From contig NC_041751.1 of NCBI RefSeq assembly GCF_004115215.2, positions 32,833,798 through 32,897,797 of the forward strand: a DNA stretch of 64,000 nt. The letters run 5' to 3'. This DNA comes from Ornithorhynchus anatinus (Eukaryota > Chordata > Mammalia > Monotremata > Ornithorhynchidae). Below, in pieces: positions 36,896 to 46,859 of this stretch (the stretch's first letter is position 1; every line of letters begins with the position of its first letter). The translations under genes were made by a program, and so were the position numbers. Under the pieces are notes generated by a model. The model was not told the DNA's origin, searched no databases, and worked only from the letters and a program-made list of their open reading frames with translations.

Positions 36896-37059
36896 GAAAG
36901 CGAGGCGACTCGCCCAACGTCGCACAGCTCGGGAGCCGGAGGACGCGGGTTCTAATCCCGCCTCCGCCCCTCGTCTGCTGGGTGACCTCGGGCCAGCCGC
37001 TTCACTTCTCTGGGCCTCCGCCGCCCTATCCGCAGAATGAAGGTGCGTCCAATCGTCCA

Positions 37060-37870
37060 TATCACCCCGGCGCTTAGAACAGCGCTCGGCACATAGGAAG
37101 CACTTAAATACCGACGTTATTACCCCAGCGCTTAGCGCAGTGCTTGGCACGGAGGAAGCGCTTAACCAATACCCACATTAGTATTATCACCCCGGCGCTT
37201 AGAGCAGTGCTCGGCACATAATAAGCGCTTAACGGATACCCACATTACTATTACCCCAGCGCTTAGCACAGTGCTTGGCACCTAGGAAGCCCTTGAATAC
37301 CAACATCAATATCATTAATATTATTAATATTATTAATCTTATCACCCCAGCGCTTACAGCAGTGCTTGGCTCATAGGGAGCGCTTAACAAGTAGCGACAT
37401 TAGCCTTATCACCCCAGCGCTCAGCACAGTACTTGGCACCTAGGAAGCCCTTGAATACCAACATTAGTATTATTAATATTATTAATCTTATCACCCCAGC
37501 GCTTAGAGCAGTGCTTGGCACCTAGGAAGCCCTTGAATACCAACATCAATATTATTAATATTATTAATACAATTAATATTATCACCCAGCGCTTAGAGCA
37601 GTGCTTGGCTCATAGGGAGCGCTCAACAAGTAGCGACATTAGCCTTATCACCCCGGCGCTCAGCACAGTGCTTGGCACCTAGGAAGCCCTTGAAGAATAC
37701 CAACATTAATATTATTAATATTATTAAATCTTATCACCCCGGCGCTCAGCACAGTGCTTGGCACCTCGGAAGCCCTTGAATACCAACATTAATATTATTA
37801 ATATTATTAAATCTTATCACCCCGGCGCTTAGAGCAGAGCCTGGCCCCGAGTAAAGGCTTAAGAAATACC
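37060..37870 (+). repeat. Minisatellite made of Mon1 tails, about 11 units
   Basis: Head-to-tail repeats of the SINE 3-prime end, each CACCCCAGCGCTTAG.GCAG, then TGCTTGGCACCTAGGAAG and an AT-rich spacer (ATTAATATTATTAATCTTAT). Units start near 37066, 37123, 37190, 37255, 37344, 37413, 37494, 37588, 37654, 37735 and 37818. There are short (about 65) and long (about 80-95) versions, partly alternating. Confidence 0.85.
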
Positions 37871-37894
37871 CTGGTGATGACGTCGACGAGGCTT

Positions 37895-38020
37895 CGAGCG
37901 TGGGAGGCGGGATTAGAACCCAGGCCCCCGGGCCTCGCGGGCCGGGGCTCTAACCACTGAGCCGCCGGGCCGCCCCCGCTCCCCCCCGGGCCCCTCCCAG
38001 AATCCCTTGCAGCCGCCGCC
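37895..38020. repeat. Minus-strand Mon1 head
   Basis: GGATTAGAACCCAGG to CCACTGAGCCGCCGG, only the inverted tRNA-like head. Confidence 0.6.
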
Positions 38021-38039
38021 CCACCCCCCCTCCCCGCGA

Positions 38040-38145
38040 GGCGCCGCCCGCCACAATGACCGGAAGCGGGGCCCCGCGGGGAGGGGGCACTTCCGGGTCC
38101 CCTCTAGGCCTCCCGGAGGCCGCGCGTCTCGGTGGTCGCCGGCCC
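38040..38145 (-). promoter_or_regulatory. CpG-rich promoter module C, upstream of ZNF-3
   Basis: Read on the minus strand: ACCACCGAGACG, GCGGCCTCCGGGAGG, CCTAGAGGGGACCCGGAAGT and CGCTTCCGGTCATTGTGG. The blocks match modules A, B and D. Several CCGGAAG ETS-type sites and a YY1-like CCATT/TCATT block are present. It lies 2.9 kb upstream of the ZNF-3 SCAN exon, and about 1.6 kb from the membrane protein gene on the other strand. Confidence 0.5.
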
Positions 38146-38259
38146 CGCCTCCGGCCGGCAGGGGGCGCGTGACCCGCGGGGCGCCCGCCGCGGGGGCTTC
38201 TGGGAAGGGCGGGGGCAGCCGGGGCCCGCGGAGGCTTCTGGGAAAGGCCTTGGAATTCA

Positions 38260-39180
38260 TTCCGGGCTATTGTTTGAGGGCCCACTACGTGCTGGAGCAC
38301 TGGGCTGAGCGCTTGGAATGGACGATTGGGCAACAGAGAGGGAGAGAGAGACCACCCCTGTTGTTGTGGTGGTGACAATCATTCACTCTCACTTATAATG
38401 ACGATGCTAAGCGCCTACTATGTGCACAGCTGGGAGCTGCTATGTACTGTTCTGAGCGCCCCGGGCATCCAAGGTCATCAGGTGACCGTCCCCCGTCCCC
38501 CGCCCCCCGCGGGGCTCCCAGGCTCCATCCCCACTTGGGGAATGGGGTCACTTAGGCCCGGGGAAGGAGACTGACTCGCCCAAGGTCACACAGCAGGCAA
38601 GTGATGAGGACGTTGGTGTTCGTTAGGCGCTTACTATGAGCGGAGCACTGTTCTAAGCGCTGGGGGAGATACGGGGTCATCGGGCTGTCCCCCGCGAGGC
38701 TCACAGTCTTCATCTCCATTTTCCAGATGAGGGAACCGAGGCCCGGAGAACTCAAGTGATGCGCCCAACGTCACACAGCTGGGATTCGAACCCATGACCT
38801 CTGACTCCCAAGCCCGGGCTCTCTCCACTGAGCCACGCTGCTTCTCAGTGGCCGAGCCCGGGATTCGAACCCGGGCCGTTCCCCCTCCCAGGTCCCCGCT
38901 CTATCCGGTCTGTCCCTTGCCCAGGTCTGGGAAGAATAATAATAAGAACGTTGGTATCTGTTAAGCGCTTACTAGGTGCGCTGGGGGAGACACAAGGGAA
39001 TCAGGTCGTTCCCACGTGGGGGCTCACGGTCTCGATCCCCATTTTGCAGATGAGGTCACTGAGGCCCGGAGAAGTGAAGTGACTCGCCCACAGTCACCCG
39101 GCTGCCAGGTGAAGTGACCGTGGTCACACAGCTGACGAGCGGCAGAGCGGGGATTCGAACCCAGGACCCCCGAGCCACGG
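38260..39180. repeat. SINE block upstream of the membrane protein gene
   Basis: Antisense L2 tail at 38262-38345. Minus-strand Mon1 at 38390-38605, 38605-38848 (full length) and 38935-39180, and a partial copy at 38850-38930. Confidence 0.75.
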
Positions 39181-39712
39181 CTACTAAATATCTGGAGTCG
39201 GTTCGGAGCGGAGAGGAGAGAGACGAGAGAACGACGACCCGGCCCACGTTCTGCGCAGGAGGGAGCGCCGGGGTTTCCTTGTGACGTCAGCGGCGGGCCG
39301 GGCCGACGGGGCGAGGTCGCCGGAGGCCCAGCCTCCCCCCGGACCGGGAGGCCAGACCCAAGGGTGAGTGGGGAGGACGCCCCCCCGACCGGCCCAGCTC
39401 CCGCTCCCGGACGGGGCCGGAGCTCGGCCGGGCGGGAGCGGGCCGGGGGGGCGGTGGCGACGGACGCGAGGCCCGGGGCGGCGGGGGGCGGGCCCGGCCT
39501 CCCCTTCTACCCTCCCGAGCGCCGAGGACGGCGCTCCGCGCGCGGTGAGCGCTCCGTCCGTCCGTCCGTCCGACGGGGACCCGTCGGGTCGTGCGGACGC
39601 GGCGCTCACCGCGCGCGGAGCGCCGGACCGCTCGGGAGGTGCCGGCGGGCAACAGGTGGAGGCCATCCCCGCCCGGCGACGGGCTCGCGGTCTAGAAGGG
39701 GGAGCCGGCGGG
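39181..39712. promoter_or_regulatory. CpG island with a long inverted repeat
   Basis: Very CpG-rich, probably the promoter of the gene at 39779. Contains perfect 23-base inverted arms at 39530-39552 and 39602-39624, extending with mismatches to about 39512 and 39640. The arms are two L2 tails in opposite orientation that have drifted to G/C, separated by a (TCCG)n run. Confidence 0.5.
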
Positions 39713-39778
39713 ATGGGCGGCGACGCTGACGCCGGCCGGCCCCGATGTCGGGACGCAGCGGCGACGTGGACGCCGGGG

Positions 39779-41373
39779 ATGGGCTTCTCGGAGGAGGAGG
39801 AGGAGGAGGAGGAGGGCCCGCTCTGGGCGGCCGTGCCGTCCATCACCTTCCTGGGCTTCGTCCTGCTGCTGCTGGTGGCCGTCTTCCCCTACTGGGTGCG
39901 CCTGGAGCCCCCGGACTCCGGGGACGTCCTCTTCAGCGGCCCGTGGGGCGGCTGCTTCCGGTGCCGGACGCCCCCGGTCCCGTCCGGTGAGCCTCCGGCC
40001 GGCCCCGCCGCCCCCTCGGACGCCCCGCGCCGCCCCCCCCGCGCCCCCCCCCCCCCCGTGACCTCCGGGCGTCTCTCCGGCCAGCATACGTCCTCCTGGC
40101 CCGGGCCTTCGCGGTGGGGTCCGTGGCCCTGGCCTTCACGCTGACCTTCGTGCTGGTGGCTTCGCCTCGCGCTTCTTCCGCCGCCGCGGGCCCCGGCACC
40201 TCACGCCGCCGGGGCTGAGCTTCGGCACGGGTAGGCCCCCCCGGGGGCGGGGGCCGGGCCCCGGGGCGGGAGGGGGACGCCGGGGCGGCCGGACGGACGG
40301 GGCGGCTCTTGTCTCCCGGCGGCGGCGGCGGCAGGGGCGTGCGTGGTCCTGGCGGGGCTGATGCACGGCCTGCAGATGAAGGAGTTGTCGCGGAGGCCCC
40401 GGGCTCCCAGGCTCATCTTCCTCTGGCCTTACTCGGCCCTCGGCGGCGCCCTGTTCCTCTTCCTGCTGACCGGTGAGTGACCCGAGGGGACCCCGCCAGT
40501 CGCCTCGCTCCTCGGGGCCTCGGTTGGGGCCCCGCGCGGGACCGGGACGGCGTCCGAGCCGCCGACCCCCGCCCCCGTCCGCCCGTCCGTCCGTCCGTCC
40601 GCCCCAGCGCTTAGAACGGTGCTCGGCCCGTGCCGGGCGTCGAAGGAGGACGGCGGCGACCGTTGGGACCGAGGTCGCGCTCCCAGCTCTGCCGTCCGTC
40701 CGCCCGGCGACCTCGGGCGGGTGGTTCCACCGCCCTGGGCCTGGGTCGCCCCGCCCGTGAGACGGGGATCGGGGACTCCGTCCGACCCGACGACCTCGCG
40801 TCCGCCCCGGCGCTTGATCCGGCACCGGGCCCATGATAAGCGCTTAGTAAATCCCATTATTTAAGAGAAACATAGACGCCCGGGGGCGTGTCAGGGAGCG
40901 GGGGAGGTGATTGTGACGGTGAGCACCCCTGCCCTTTTCTCTCAGGTTTCATCTGCCTGCTCAACCACCTGCCCTTCTGGCGGGGTCTTCTCGCCGCCGC
41001 CAACCCGGCCCCTCGGGGAGGCCGGACGAGGAGGGCGGGCGGGCGGGCGGCCCTGGGAAGAACGTCCTGTAGCCCCCGTCCTCCCCCGGCCCCGGTAAAC
41101 CGAGGCTGGACGGACGCCTCTCGGATTTCTGGCTTCGGACCCCTCGCGGGCTCTGGGTGGCCACGGGTGCGGCGGGGGGCACGGAGGGAGGGGGTGGGCT
41201 TCCTCGGTGGCGATAATCGGGACCTCTGGCCGGGCCCCCCGCACCCTCGGGGGTGTCCCGGCAGACGACAGCACCCCGCCCGCCGAGGGGGCACCGAAGC
41301 GCCCCCTGCACCCCGGGATGGGGGGGGGGTCCGGCACGGCGCCCTGCGGAGTCGAGCTGCAGAGGCCACCTAA
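39779..41373 (+). CDS. Four-helix membrane protein, claudin/TMEM225-like
   Basis: Four exons with phase 1 at every junction: 39779-39986, 40085-40230, 40335-40472 and 40946-41373, about 306 residues if one missing base is allowed for. The start is an acidic MGFSEEEEEEEEG, then helix 1 (VPSITFLGFVLLLLVAVF). Next is a short outer loop with PYWVRLEPPDSG and GPWGGCFRC, recalling the W..C loop of claudin-like proteins. Helix 2 (AFAVGSVALAFTLTFVLV), helix 3 (ACVVLAGLMHGLQM) and helix 4 (YSALGGALFLFLLTGFICLL) follow, with a basic, Pro-rich C-terminal tail. Exon 2 is one base short near 40160 (GTGGCTTCGCC), which shifts its second half. ATG 39713 is an alternative start. Layout and its place among SCAN-ZNF genes suggest TMEM225B, but this is inference. 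The end of exon 4 is uncertain. Confidence 0.55.
40085..40230 (+). CDS. Membrane protein gene, exon 2 with one-base slip
   Basis: CGGCCAG acceptor, then AYVLLARAFAVGS and VALAFTLTFVLV. After the slip near 40160: ASRFFRRRGPRHLTPPG and LSFGTG to the donor ACGG/GTAGGC. Read without the shift, the exon meets a stop before its end. Confidence 0.55.
40335..40472 (+). CDS. Membrane protein gene, exon 3
   Basis: 138 bases, phase 1 to 1, between GGCGGCAG and CCG/GTGAGT. Encodes GACVVLAGLMHGLQMKELS, a basic loop RRPRAPR and most of helix 4. Confidence 0.6.
40473..40945. other. Intron 3 of the membrane protein gene
   Basis: (CCGT)n run at about 40577-40600. A GC-rich plus-strand Mon1 remnant at about 40605-40860, ending in GATAAGCGCTTAGTAAATCC. 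Confidence 0.5.
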
Positions 41374-41814
41374 AACGGGTCGCGTTGGACGCGGCACCTC
41401 CTCTTCCTCGGGTCTCCCGTCTTGGACCGGGCCCCGCCGCCGCTCGTCAGAGCGGGACTGGGGGGGGGGGGGGGGGGGGGCCCGCCCCGGGGGGAAGGGG
41501 AAAGCCGAGGGGCGGCGGGGAAAGGAGGGAGGCGGCGAGGAAGGGCGGAGGGGGCCGCGGAGAAGGGAGGGGGGAGAGAGGGAAGGAGAAGAGGGGACGG
41601 GGAGAGGGGGAGAGGGATGGAGGGAGGAGAAGGGGATGAGGGGAAAAGAGGGAAGAAGAGGGGATGGGGGAGAAGGGAGGGAATGAGGGGAGAAGGGGGA
41701 GAGGGAAGGAGGAAAAGGGAGAAAATGAAGGGAAGGGAGGAGGGAGAAAGGACAGGGGAACAAGGAGGGAAGGGGAAAAGAGGGAAGGAGAAGGGAGAGA
41801 GGGAAGGTAGGTTG
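41374..41814 (+). repeat. G21 run and GA-rich tract
   Basis: A run of 21 G at 41460-41480, then about 330 bases of almost pure purine (GGGAGAGAGGGAAGGAGAAG type). A candidate for G-quadruplex or triplex structure and for assembly trouble. Confidence 0.75.
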
Positions 41815-42840
41815 CAAAGGATGTGGGTTCTGATCCCGGCTCCGCCGCCTGCCTGCCGCGTGACCTCCTACGAGCCGCTCGCTTCCCTGGGCCTCGGTGA
41901 CCTCATCTGTAAAATGGGGATGAAGACTGAGCCCCACCGGGGGGCAACCCGATTACCCTGTAACTACCCCCAGCGCTCAGTACAGTGCCGGGCACGTGGT
42001 AAGCGCTTAAATAATAGCGTTGGTATTCGTTAAACACCAGCATTATCATCATCATCGCCCTCCCAAGCCCTGCGCCCAGTAAGCGCTCAATAAATAGCAC
42101 TTCGTGCAGGGCGGTCCACTGAGTGGCGGGAAAGGATACGGCACCCGTGACGTCCGACGGGCCTTCGAAACCTCCGGCGCCTTCCCTCGCCCGCGTTCCC
42201 CTCCCACCCTGCCTATCCCCACACCTCGGCCTTCATTGGGTCCTATTTACGGAGCGCTCGCGGCGTGCACGGCACCGGGGAGAGGACGACGGACCGGTCA
42301 ACGGACCCGGCCCCTCCCCGGGCCGGGCCTACGGTCCGGAGGGTACGATCGTCTGGTGCGTGACCCTGGGCAACCGCTGAATAAACCCCTCGACCGCTTG
42401 ATCGCCGCCCACGTCTTATGACTTCTCGGTGCCTCGGTTCCCTCCTCCGTCAAAGTGGGAGCGGGACGGACACCGCGTCCGTCCCCGATCCGCCCGCGTC
42501 CCCCGCGGCGCTCGGTCCAGGGCGCGGCAAGCGCTCGACGGACACCACGCCGGCCGTCGTCGGGCCTGCTACGATCGATTTATTATTCTGACGCGTCGGC
42601 CGGGTCCGGGGACCCTGGCGTCGCGCGGGGAGGAAAGAGCGGAAGAAGCGGTCGGGCTCTGAGTCTTTCGGGCTCCAGGGAGCCGGGGCCCGGAGGGGCG
42701 AAGCGCCCGGCCCCGGACGGGGCCGCGGGAAAAGGCCTCTCTTTGTGCCGTGGTCCTCCCCGAGGCGCTCGGTACGCGGCCCCGCGGCCGACGGGCGGGC
42801 CGGGGCGGAGGTGACCCAGGGAGGCGGCGGGGTCCCGGCC
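41815..42840. repeat. Mon1 and L2 tails downstream of ZNF-4
   Basis: Plus-strand Mon1 at 41815-42058. L2 tail at 42058-42105. Antisense L2 at 42225-42350. Mon1 remnants at 42350-42560. A minus-strand AATAAA at 42579-42584 lies 257 bases after the ZNF-4 stop. 42600-42840 is unrecognised. Confidence 0.6.
42579..42584 (-). terminator. Candidate ZNF-4 polyadenylation signal
   Basis: AATAAA on the minus strand (TTTATT on plus), about 257 bases past the ZNF-4 stop and not inside a SINE. Confidence 0.4.
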
Positions 42841-43233
42841 CTAGGGCCCGTGGCGGGCGGCGGGCCAGGGGAGGGCGGGCCGGGCGTGGATGCGGCGGTG
42901 CTGGGCCAGGTTGGAGCTCTGGCTGAAGGCCCGGCCGCAGTCGGGGCAGAGGTAGGGCCGCTCGCCGGTGTGGACGCGCTGGTGCCGGAGGAGGGTGGTG
43001 CGCGGTTGAAGGCCTTGGCGCAGCGGGGCACTGGTGGGCTTCTCCTCGGTGTGGATGCGCTGGTGGCCGGACCAGGTGGGAGCTCTGGCGGAAGGCCCGC
43101 CGCAGTCGGGGCAGGCGTAGGGCTTCTCGCCGCTGTGGATGCCGCCGGTGCTGCAGCAGGTTGGAGTGCATGCCCGAAGGCCTTGCCGCAGTCGGGGCAG
43201 CGGTGAGGCCGGGCGGCCCCCGGACCCCTCGGT
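42841..43233 (-). pseudogene. ZNF-4 finger exon, about four broken fingers
   Basis: On the minus strand, after GTCCGTTGCAG, about four C2H2 fingers can be followed across three frames: [10 protein letters not shown] with HSNLLQH, YACPDCG with SSHLV, a third with [10 protein letters not shown], and the only clean one, [21 protein letters not shown] count about seven single-base gains or losses in 330 bases, nearly all a change of one in a G or C run. It is either dead or poorly sequenced. Belongs with the SCAN exon at 45249-45608. Confidence 0.75.
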
Positions 43234-43314
43234 CTGCAACGGACGCGACCGGGGGGGGGGGACGTCAGCCTCCGCCGCGGGCGGGGAGCGGGGCCGCCCG
43301 GCGATACGGCCGCC

Positions 43315-43980
43315 TGCCTGTCGGCTCGTGGGCGGGCGGGAACGTGGCCGTTTACGGTTGAATCGTCCTCTCTCAGGCGCTCAGTACGGCGCTCCGCACC
43401 CTGGAAGCGCTCGAGGAATACGACCGGCTTGCCTGTCAGCTCGCTGCGGGCCGGGCAACGTGGGTTTACGGTTCAGTCGTGGTCTCTCAAGCGCTCGGTA
43501 CGGCGCTCTGCACCTTGGAAGCGCTCGAGGAATGCGACTGTCAGCTCGTCACGGGCAGGGAGCGTGTCTGTTTACGGTTAAACTGTCGTCTCTCAAGCGC
43601 TCAGTACGGCGCTCTGCACCCTGGAAGCGCTCGAGGAATACGACTGTCAGCTCGTCACGGGCAGGGAACGTGTCTGTTTACGGTTAAACTGTCGTCTCTC
43701 AAGCGCTCAGTACGGCGCTCTGCACCCTGGAAGCGCTCGAGGAATACGACTGACTGCCTGTCAGTTCGTCGCGGGCAGGGAACGTGTCTCTTTACGGTTA
43801 AATTGTCCTCGAGTGCTCAGCACAGTGCTCTGCACACCGTAGGCGTTCAGTAAATACGACTGGCTGACTATAAACTCAATCTGAGTAGGGAATGTGTCTG
43901 TTTTAGTGTTCTACTGTCCTCTCCCAAGCGCTCTGCACACTGTAAGCGCTCAATAAATACCACCTATTGTAAGCTCTGCT
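43315..43980 (+). repeat. Tandem L2-tail repeat, about 107-base unit, five copies
   Basis: Units at about 43316-43430, 43431-43538, 43539-43645, 43646-43751 and 43752-43863 follow CTGTCAGCTCGTCACGGGCA, CGTGTCTGTTTACGG, AGCGCTCAGTACGGCGCTCT and CTCGAGGAATACGACTG. Units 3 and 4 are almost identical. A further L2 tail ends near 43965. Confidence 0.85.
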
Positions 43981-45140
43981 TATCCCACGTGCTCTCTCTT
44001 AACGGCACCTTTTTCTTTTTATCGGTACTGGTTAAGCGCTTACTGTGCGTCAAACGTTGTGCGGGGTGCTGGGGTGTTCATTCGACCGTAATGTACTGAG
44101 CGCTTAAAAAGAGTAAGCGCTGGAAGGTAGGAGACAGGAATGAAGAGAGACCAGCCCCGCCCGCAGCGGCACGGAGAAGCGAGGCGACCTGCCCGGGGGT
44201 CGTACGGCCAGCGCCGGGCGGAGCGGGGATTAGAACCCAGGACCTCCCGCTTCCCCGACTCCGTGCTCGTCCCGCACCTCGAGAGGGGAGGTTCCCGGAG
44301 GGGCCGCGTGTCCGCCCGCCCCCCCGGGGGGGGGGGGCCGGGCCGAGCGCTCCGCAGAGGGTCGGCGCCGGGGGCGGGGAGGGCGGGGGGCAATACCGTG
44401 TCTGGCGTCTCGGCGTCGGAGGGGCTCCTCGGGGCGGCGGGCGGAGGCGGGAGGCGAGGGCCGTGGCGCCGCTCCCGGGCCCGCGGGGTCCTCCGCCGAC
44501 GCTTCCTCGCCCGGCGCGCCGGACTCGGCCCTGCGGACGGAGACCGGCACGGTTGGCGCGGGGCGGGGTGGGAGATTCCCGGGGGGGGGGGGGGGGTCCT
44601 GGGTTCCAGTCCCGCCTCCGCCCCTCGTCTGCTGAGTCTGGGCCTCGGGGACCTGCCCGTCAGCTCGTCGCGGGCGGGGAACGTGCCTCTTTACGGTTAA
44701 ATTGCCCTCGAGTGCTCAGTACAGTGCTCTGCACACCGTAAGCGTTCAGTAAATACGACTGGCTGACCGTAAGCTCAATCTGAGTAGGGAATGTGTCTGT
44801 TTTAGTGTTCTACTGTCCTCTCCCGAGCGCTCGGTACCGCGCTCTGCACGGTGAGCGCTCAATAAACACCACCGATTGTAAGCTCTGCTGGTTGACGCAC
44901 GGTAAGCGCTTACCAAATACCGATAAAAAGGAAAAAAAAAGGTGCCGCTGAAAAAAAGCACCGTACTGAGCACCTGGGATAAGCGGAACTTAGAATCGGG
45001 GGTATTTACTGAGCGCTTACAGCGGGCAGACGGAGACAGATGGAGACGGGGAGCCACCTGATTAGCCCTGGATCTCCGCCAGCGCTTAGAAGGGGGCTTG
45101 GCACCTAGGGAGCGTCTAAGAAACACCATCGTTATTATTC
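43981..45140. repeat. Duplicated L2-tail segment with an inverted end, and SINE pieces
   Basis: 44655-44890 is a second copy of 43752-43980 (shared ACTGGCTGAC, AATCTGAGTAGGGAATGTG and GATTGTAAGCTCTGCT). Beyond TAAGCTCTGCT the two differ because the next roughly 80-100 bases are reversed: 43983-44057 matches the minus strand of 44890-44985. Mon1 pieces at 44020-44275 (minus) and 45000-45140 (plus tail). A G16 run at 44581-44596. Confidence 0.75.
44397..44530 (-). CDS. Possible ZNF-4 linker exon
   Basis: Between CGTCCGCAG and CACG/GTATTG on the minus strand. Encodes AESGAPGEEASAEDPAGPGA, acidic and Pro-rich like the linker exons of ZNF-2 and ZNF-3. Its length (134) is one base off the phase expected from its neighbours. 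Low confidence. Confidence 0.35.
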
Positions 45141-45248
45141 TGAAAGGCCAGAGCGGTCGTCGGCCGCGGTCCTCCACTTGGCGACGTGGCCCCTCCTCGG
45201 GCTCCCACCCCGCCCCCGGAGCCCCCGGAGCCCCGGCCTAGCCCTCAC

Positions 45249-45608
45249 TTGCTTGGCCGGCCCGGCCGTCTCCCGCTCCAGCTCCTCCACCATCCCCGCG
45301 GCCCGGTCGCCGCTCCGGGGGCGGCGGATCCGCACCCGGGCCCCGGCGTCGGCGGGCAGGACGGCGGGGGACCGGTCCGGGACCGGGAGTCGGAGGATCC
45401 GCTCCCGCGGGCGGCCCGGGGCCCGGCGAGGGCTCGACGCCTCCCGGGAGCGGAATCGACGGAGGCGCCGGGCGGGCGGCCGGACGGCGGGAGGGGCGTC
45501 CGGTCGGGGGCCGCTGTCCACCTTGGCTTGGGGGACGCCCCCCTGAGCCGGCAGACTCGGCGCCGACGGGGCCCAGACCTCTGCCGCCCTCGGGTCGGTC
45601 GTCACCAT
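45249..45608 (-). CDS. ZNF-4 SCAN exon with internal deletion
   Basis: Minus strand, 120 codons from ATG 45608 (MVTTDPRAAEVWAP) to the donor CAA/GTGAGG, phase 0. SCAN runs from LRRFRSREASSPRRAPGRPRE to RILRLPVPDRSPAVLPADAG and [18 protein letters not shown]. About 14 residues around [14 protein letters not shown] are absent, close to the gap in ZNF-1, and several core hydrophobic residues are replaced by Pro or Ser. The frame is open but the fold is doubtful. Module D is 1.2 kb upstream. Confidence 0.68.
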
Positions 45609-46010
45609 CCTCGACCGCGTGGCGGGCGGGGCACCGGTCCGTCGTCCCCTCCCGGGCGCTCAGTACAGCGGCCCGCCCGGGGGAAGCGCTGGGATCCGGC
45701 CGCTGGGGAGGACGGACGCCGCCGTCTGCTGCGCCGGCGAGGAGACCGAGGCGGGGAGGAGCGGGTGACCCCGGGGGCTCCGTCCTCCGCGCCGCATCGA
45801 GGAGTTGAGGTCCAGTCCGGGGGCGAATCACCGGCCGCGGAAGAGTCTTCTTCCTTCCTCCGGTCCGACGGGCCCCGAGGTGTTGGGGGGCTCTGGGACG
45901 GCCATGGCGCTGCGCCCACCGCTCTGCGCAACGCTCCGCTCGGGGCTCTGCGCTCGGGGAAGGTCACCGAGGCCCGTCCCGGGACGGCGCTGCCTCCGGC
46001 GGGAGCCGGG
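45609..46010. other. ZNF-4 5-prime flank
   Basis: CpG-rich. A weak L2-tail trace at about 45650-45700 (CTCCCGGGCGCTCAGTACAG). No other feature. Confidence 0.4.
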
Positions 46011-46620
46011 CCGGGAATTCCCTCGGGATAGCGCTCGCCCCGCTATACAGAGCGTTCCCCGGGATAGCGCTCCCCCCCCCCGCTATAGCGCTGCTTCCAG
46101 CAGGAGCCGGGCGTTCCCCGGGATAACGCTCACCCTGCTTAGCGCTCTCTCCAGCAGGAGCCGGGCTTTCCCCGGGATAGCGCTCCCCCGCTATACAGAG
46201 CGTTCCCCGGGATAGCGCTCCCCCCCCCCGCTATAGCGCTGCTTCCAGCAGGGGCCGGGCTTTCCCCGGGATAGCGCTCCCCCGCTTAGCGCTCTCTCCA
46301 GCAGGAGCCGGGCTTTCCCCGGGATAGCGCTCCCCCGCTATAGCGCTCCCCCGCTTAGCGCTCTCTCCAGCAGGAGCCGGGCTTTCCCCGGGATAGCGCT
46401 CCCCCCGCTAGAGCGCTGCTTCCAGCGGGAGCCGAGCGTTCCCCGGGATAACGCTCTCCCCCCCCCGCTATAGCGCTGCCTCCAGCGGGCGCCGGGCAGA
46501 GCGTTCCCCGGGATAGCGCTCCCCCCCCCCCCGCGAGAGCGCTAGAGCGCTGCTTCCAGCAGGGGCCGGGCCGGGTTTTCCCCGGGATCGCGCTCCCCCG
46601 TCCCCGCTGGAGCGCGGCCT
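46010..46620 (+). repeat. GC-rich minisatellite, about 11 units
   Basis: Repeats of TTCCCCGGGATAGCGCTCCC, a C-run, CGCTATAGCGCTGC or CGCTTAGCGCTCTC, then TCCAGCAGGAGCCGGGC. Units are 35-75 bases long because two sub-blocks are mixed in different orders. AGCGCT occurs two or three times per unit, so each unit is rich in short palindromes. Confidence 0.85.
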
Positions 46621-46740
46621 GGGGTCAGAGGTCAGGGGTGAGGGGTGAGAGGTGAGGCCCCGGGGCGGACCCCGGTGCCGCTCCTCAGCGTCCCGAGACG
46701 GTGGCGAGGCCCTTCCCCCTCCCCGACCACCGAGACGACC

Positions 46741-46836
46741 GGAAGTCGGTCCGTCCGCCGGCACTTCCGCCCTGGGGAGGGCACTTCCGGGGCCGCTCTA
46801 GGCCGCCGGAGGCCCCGCCGTCTCGGTGTCAGCCAG
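46741..46836 (-). promoter_or_regulatory. CpG-rich promoter module D, upstream of ZNF-4
   Basis: On the minus strand: ACACCGAGACGGCGGGG, CCTCCGGCGGCCTAGAGCGG, CCCCGGAAGTGCCC, then GGCGGAAGTGCC and GACTTCCGG. Same block order as modules A and C, with at least three ETS-type GGAAGTG sites. Confidence 0.5.
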
Positions 46837-46859
46837 GCCCTGCCCTCCCTTCCTCCCTT

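Noticed and set aside
46010-46620. Regularly spaced repeats that could suggest a CRISPR array
   Set aside because: Vertebrate genomic context, units vary in length, and the parts between repeats are themselves repeated, so no unique spacers exist.
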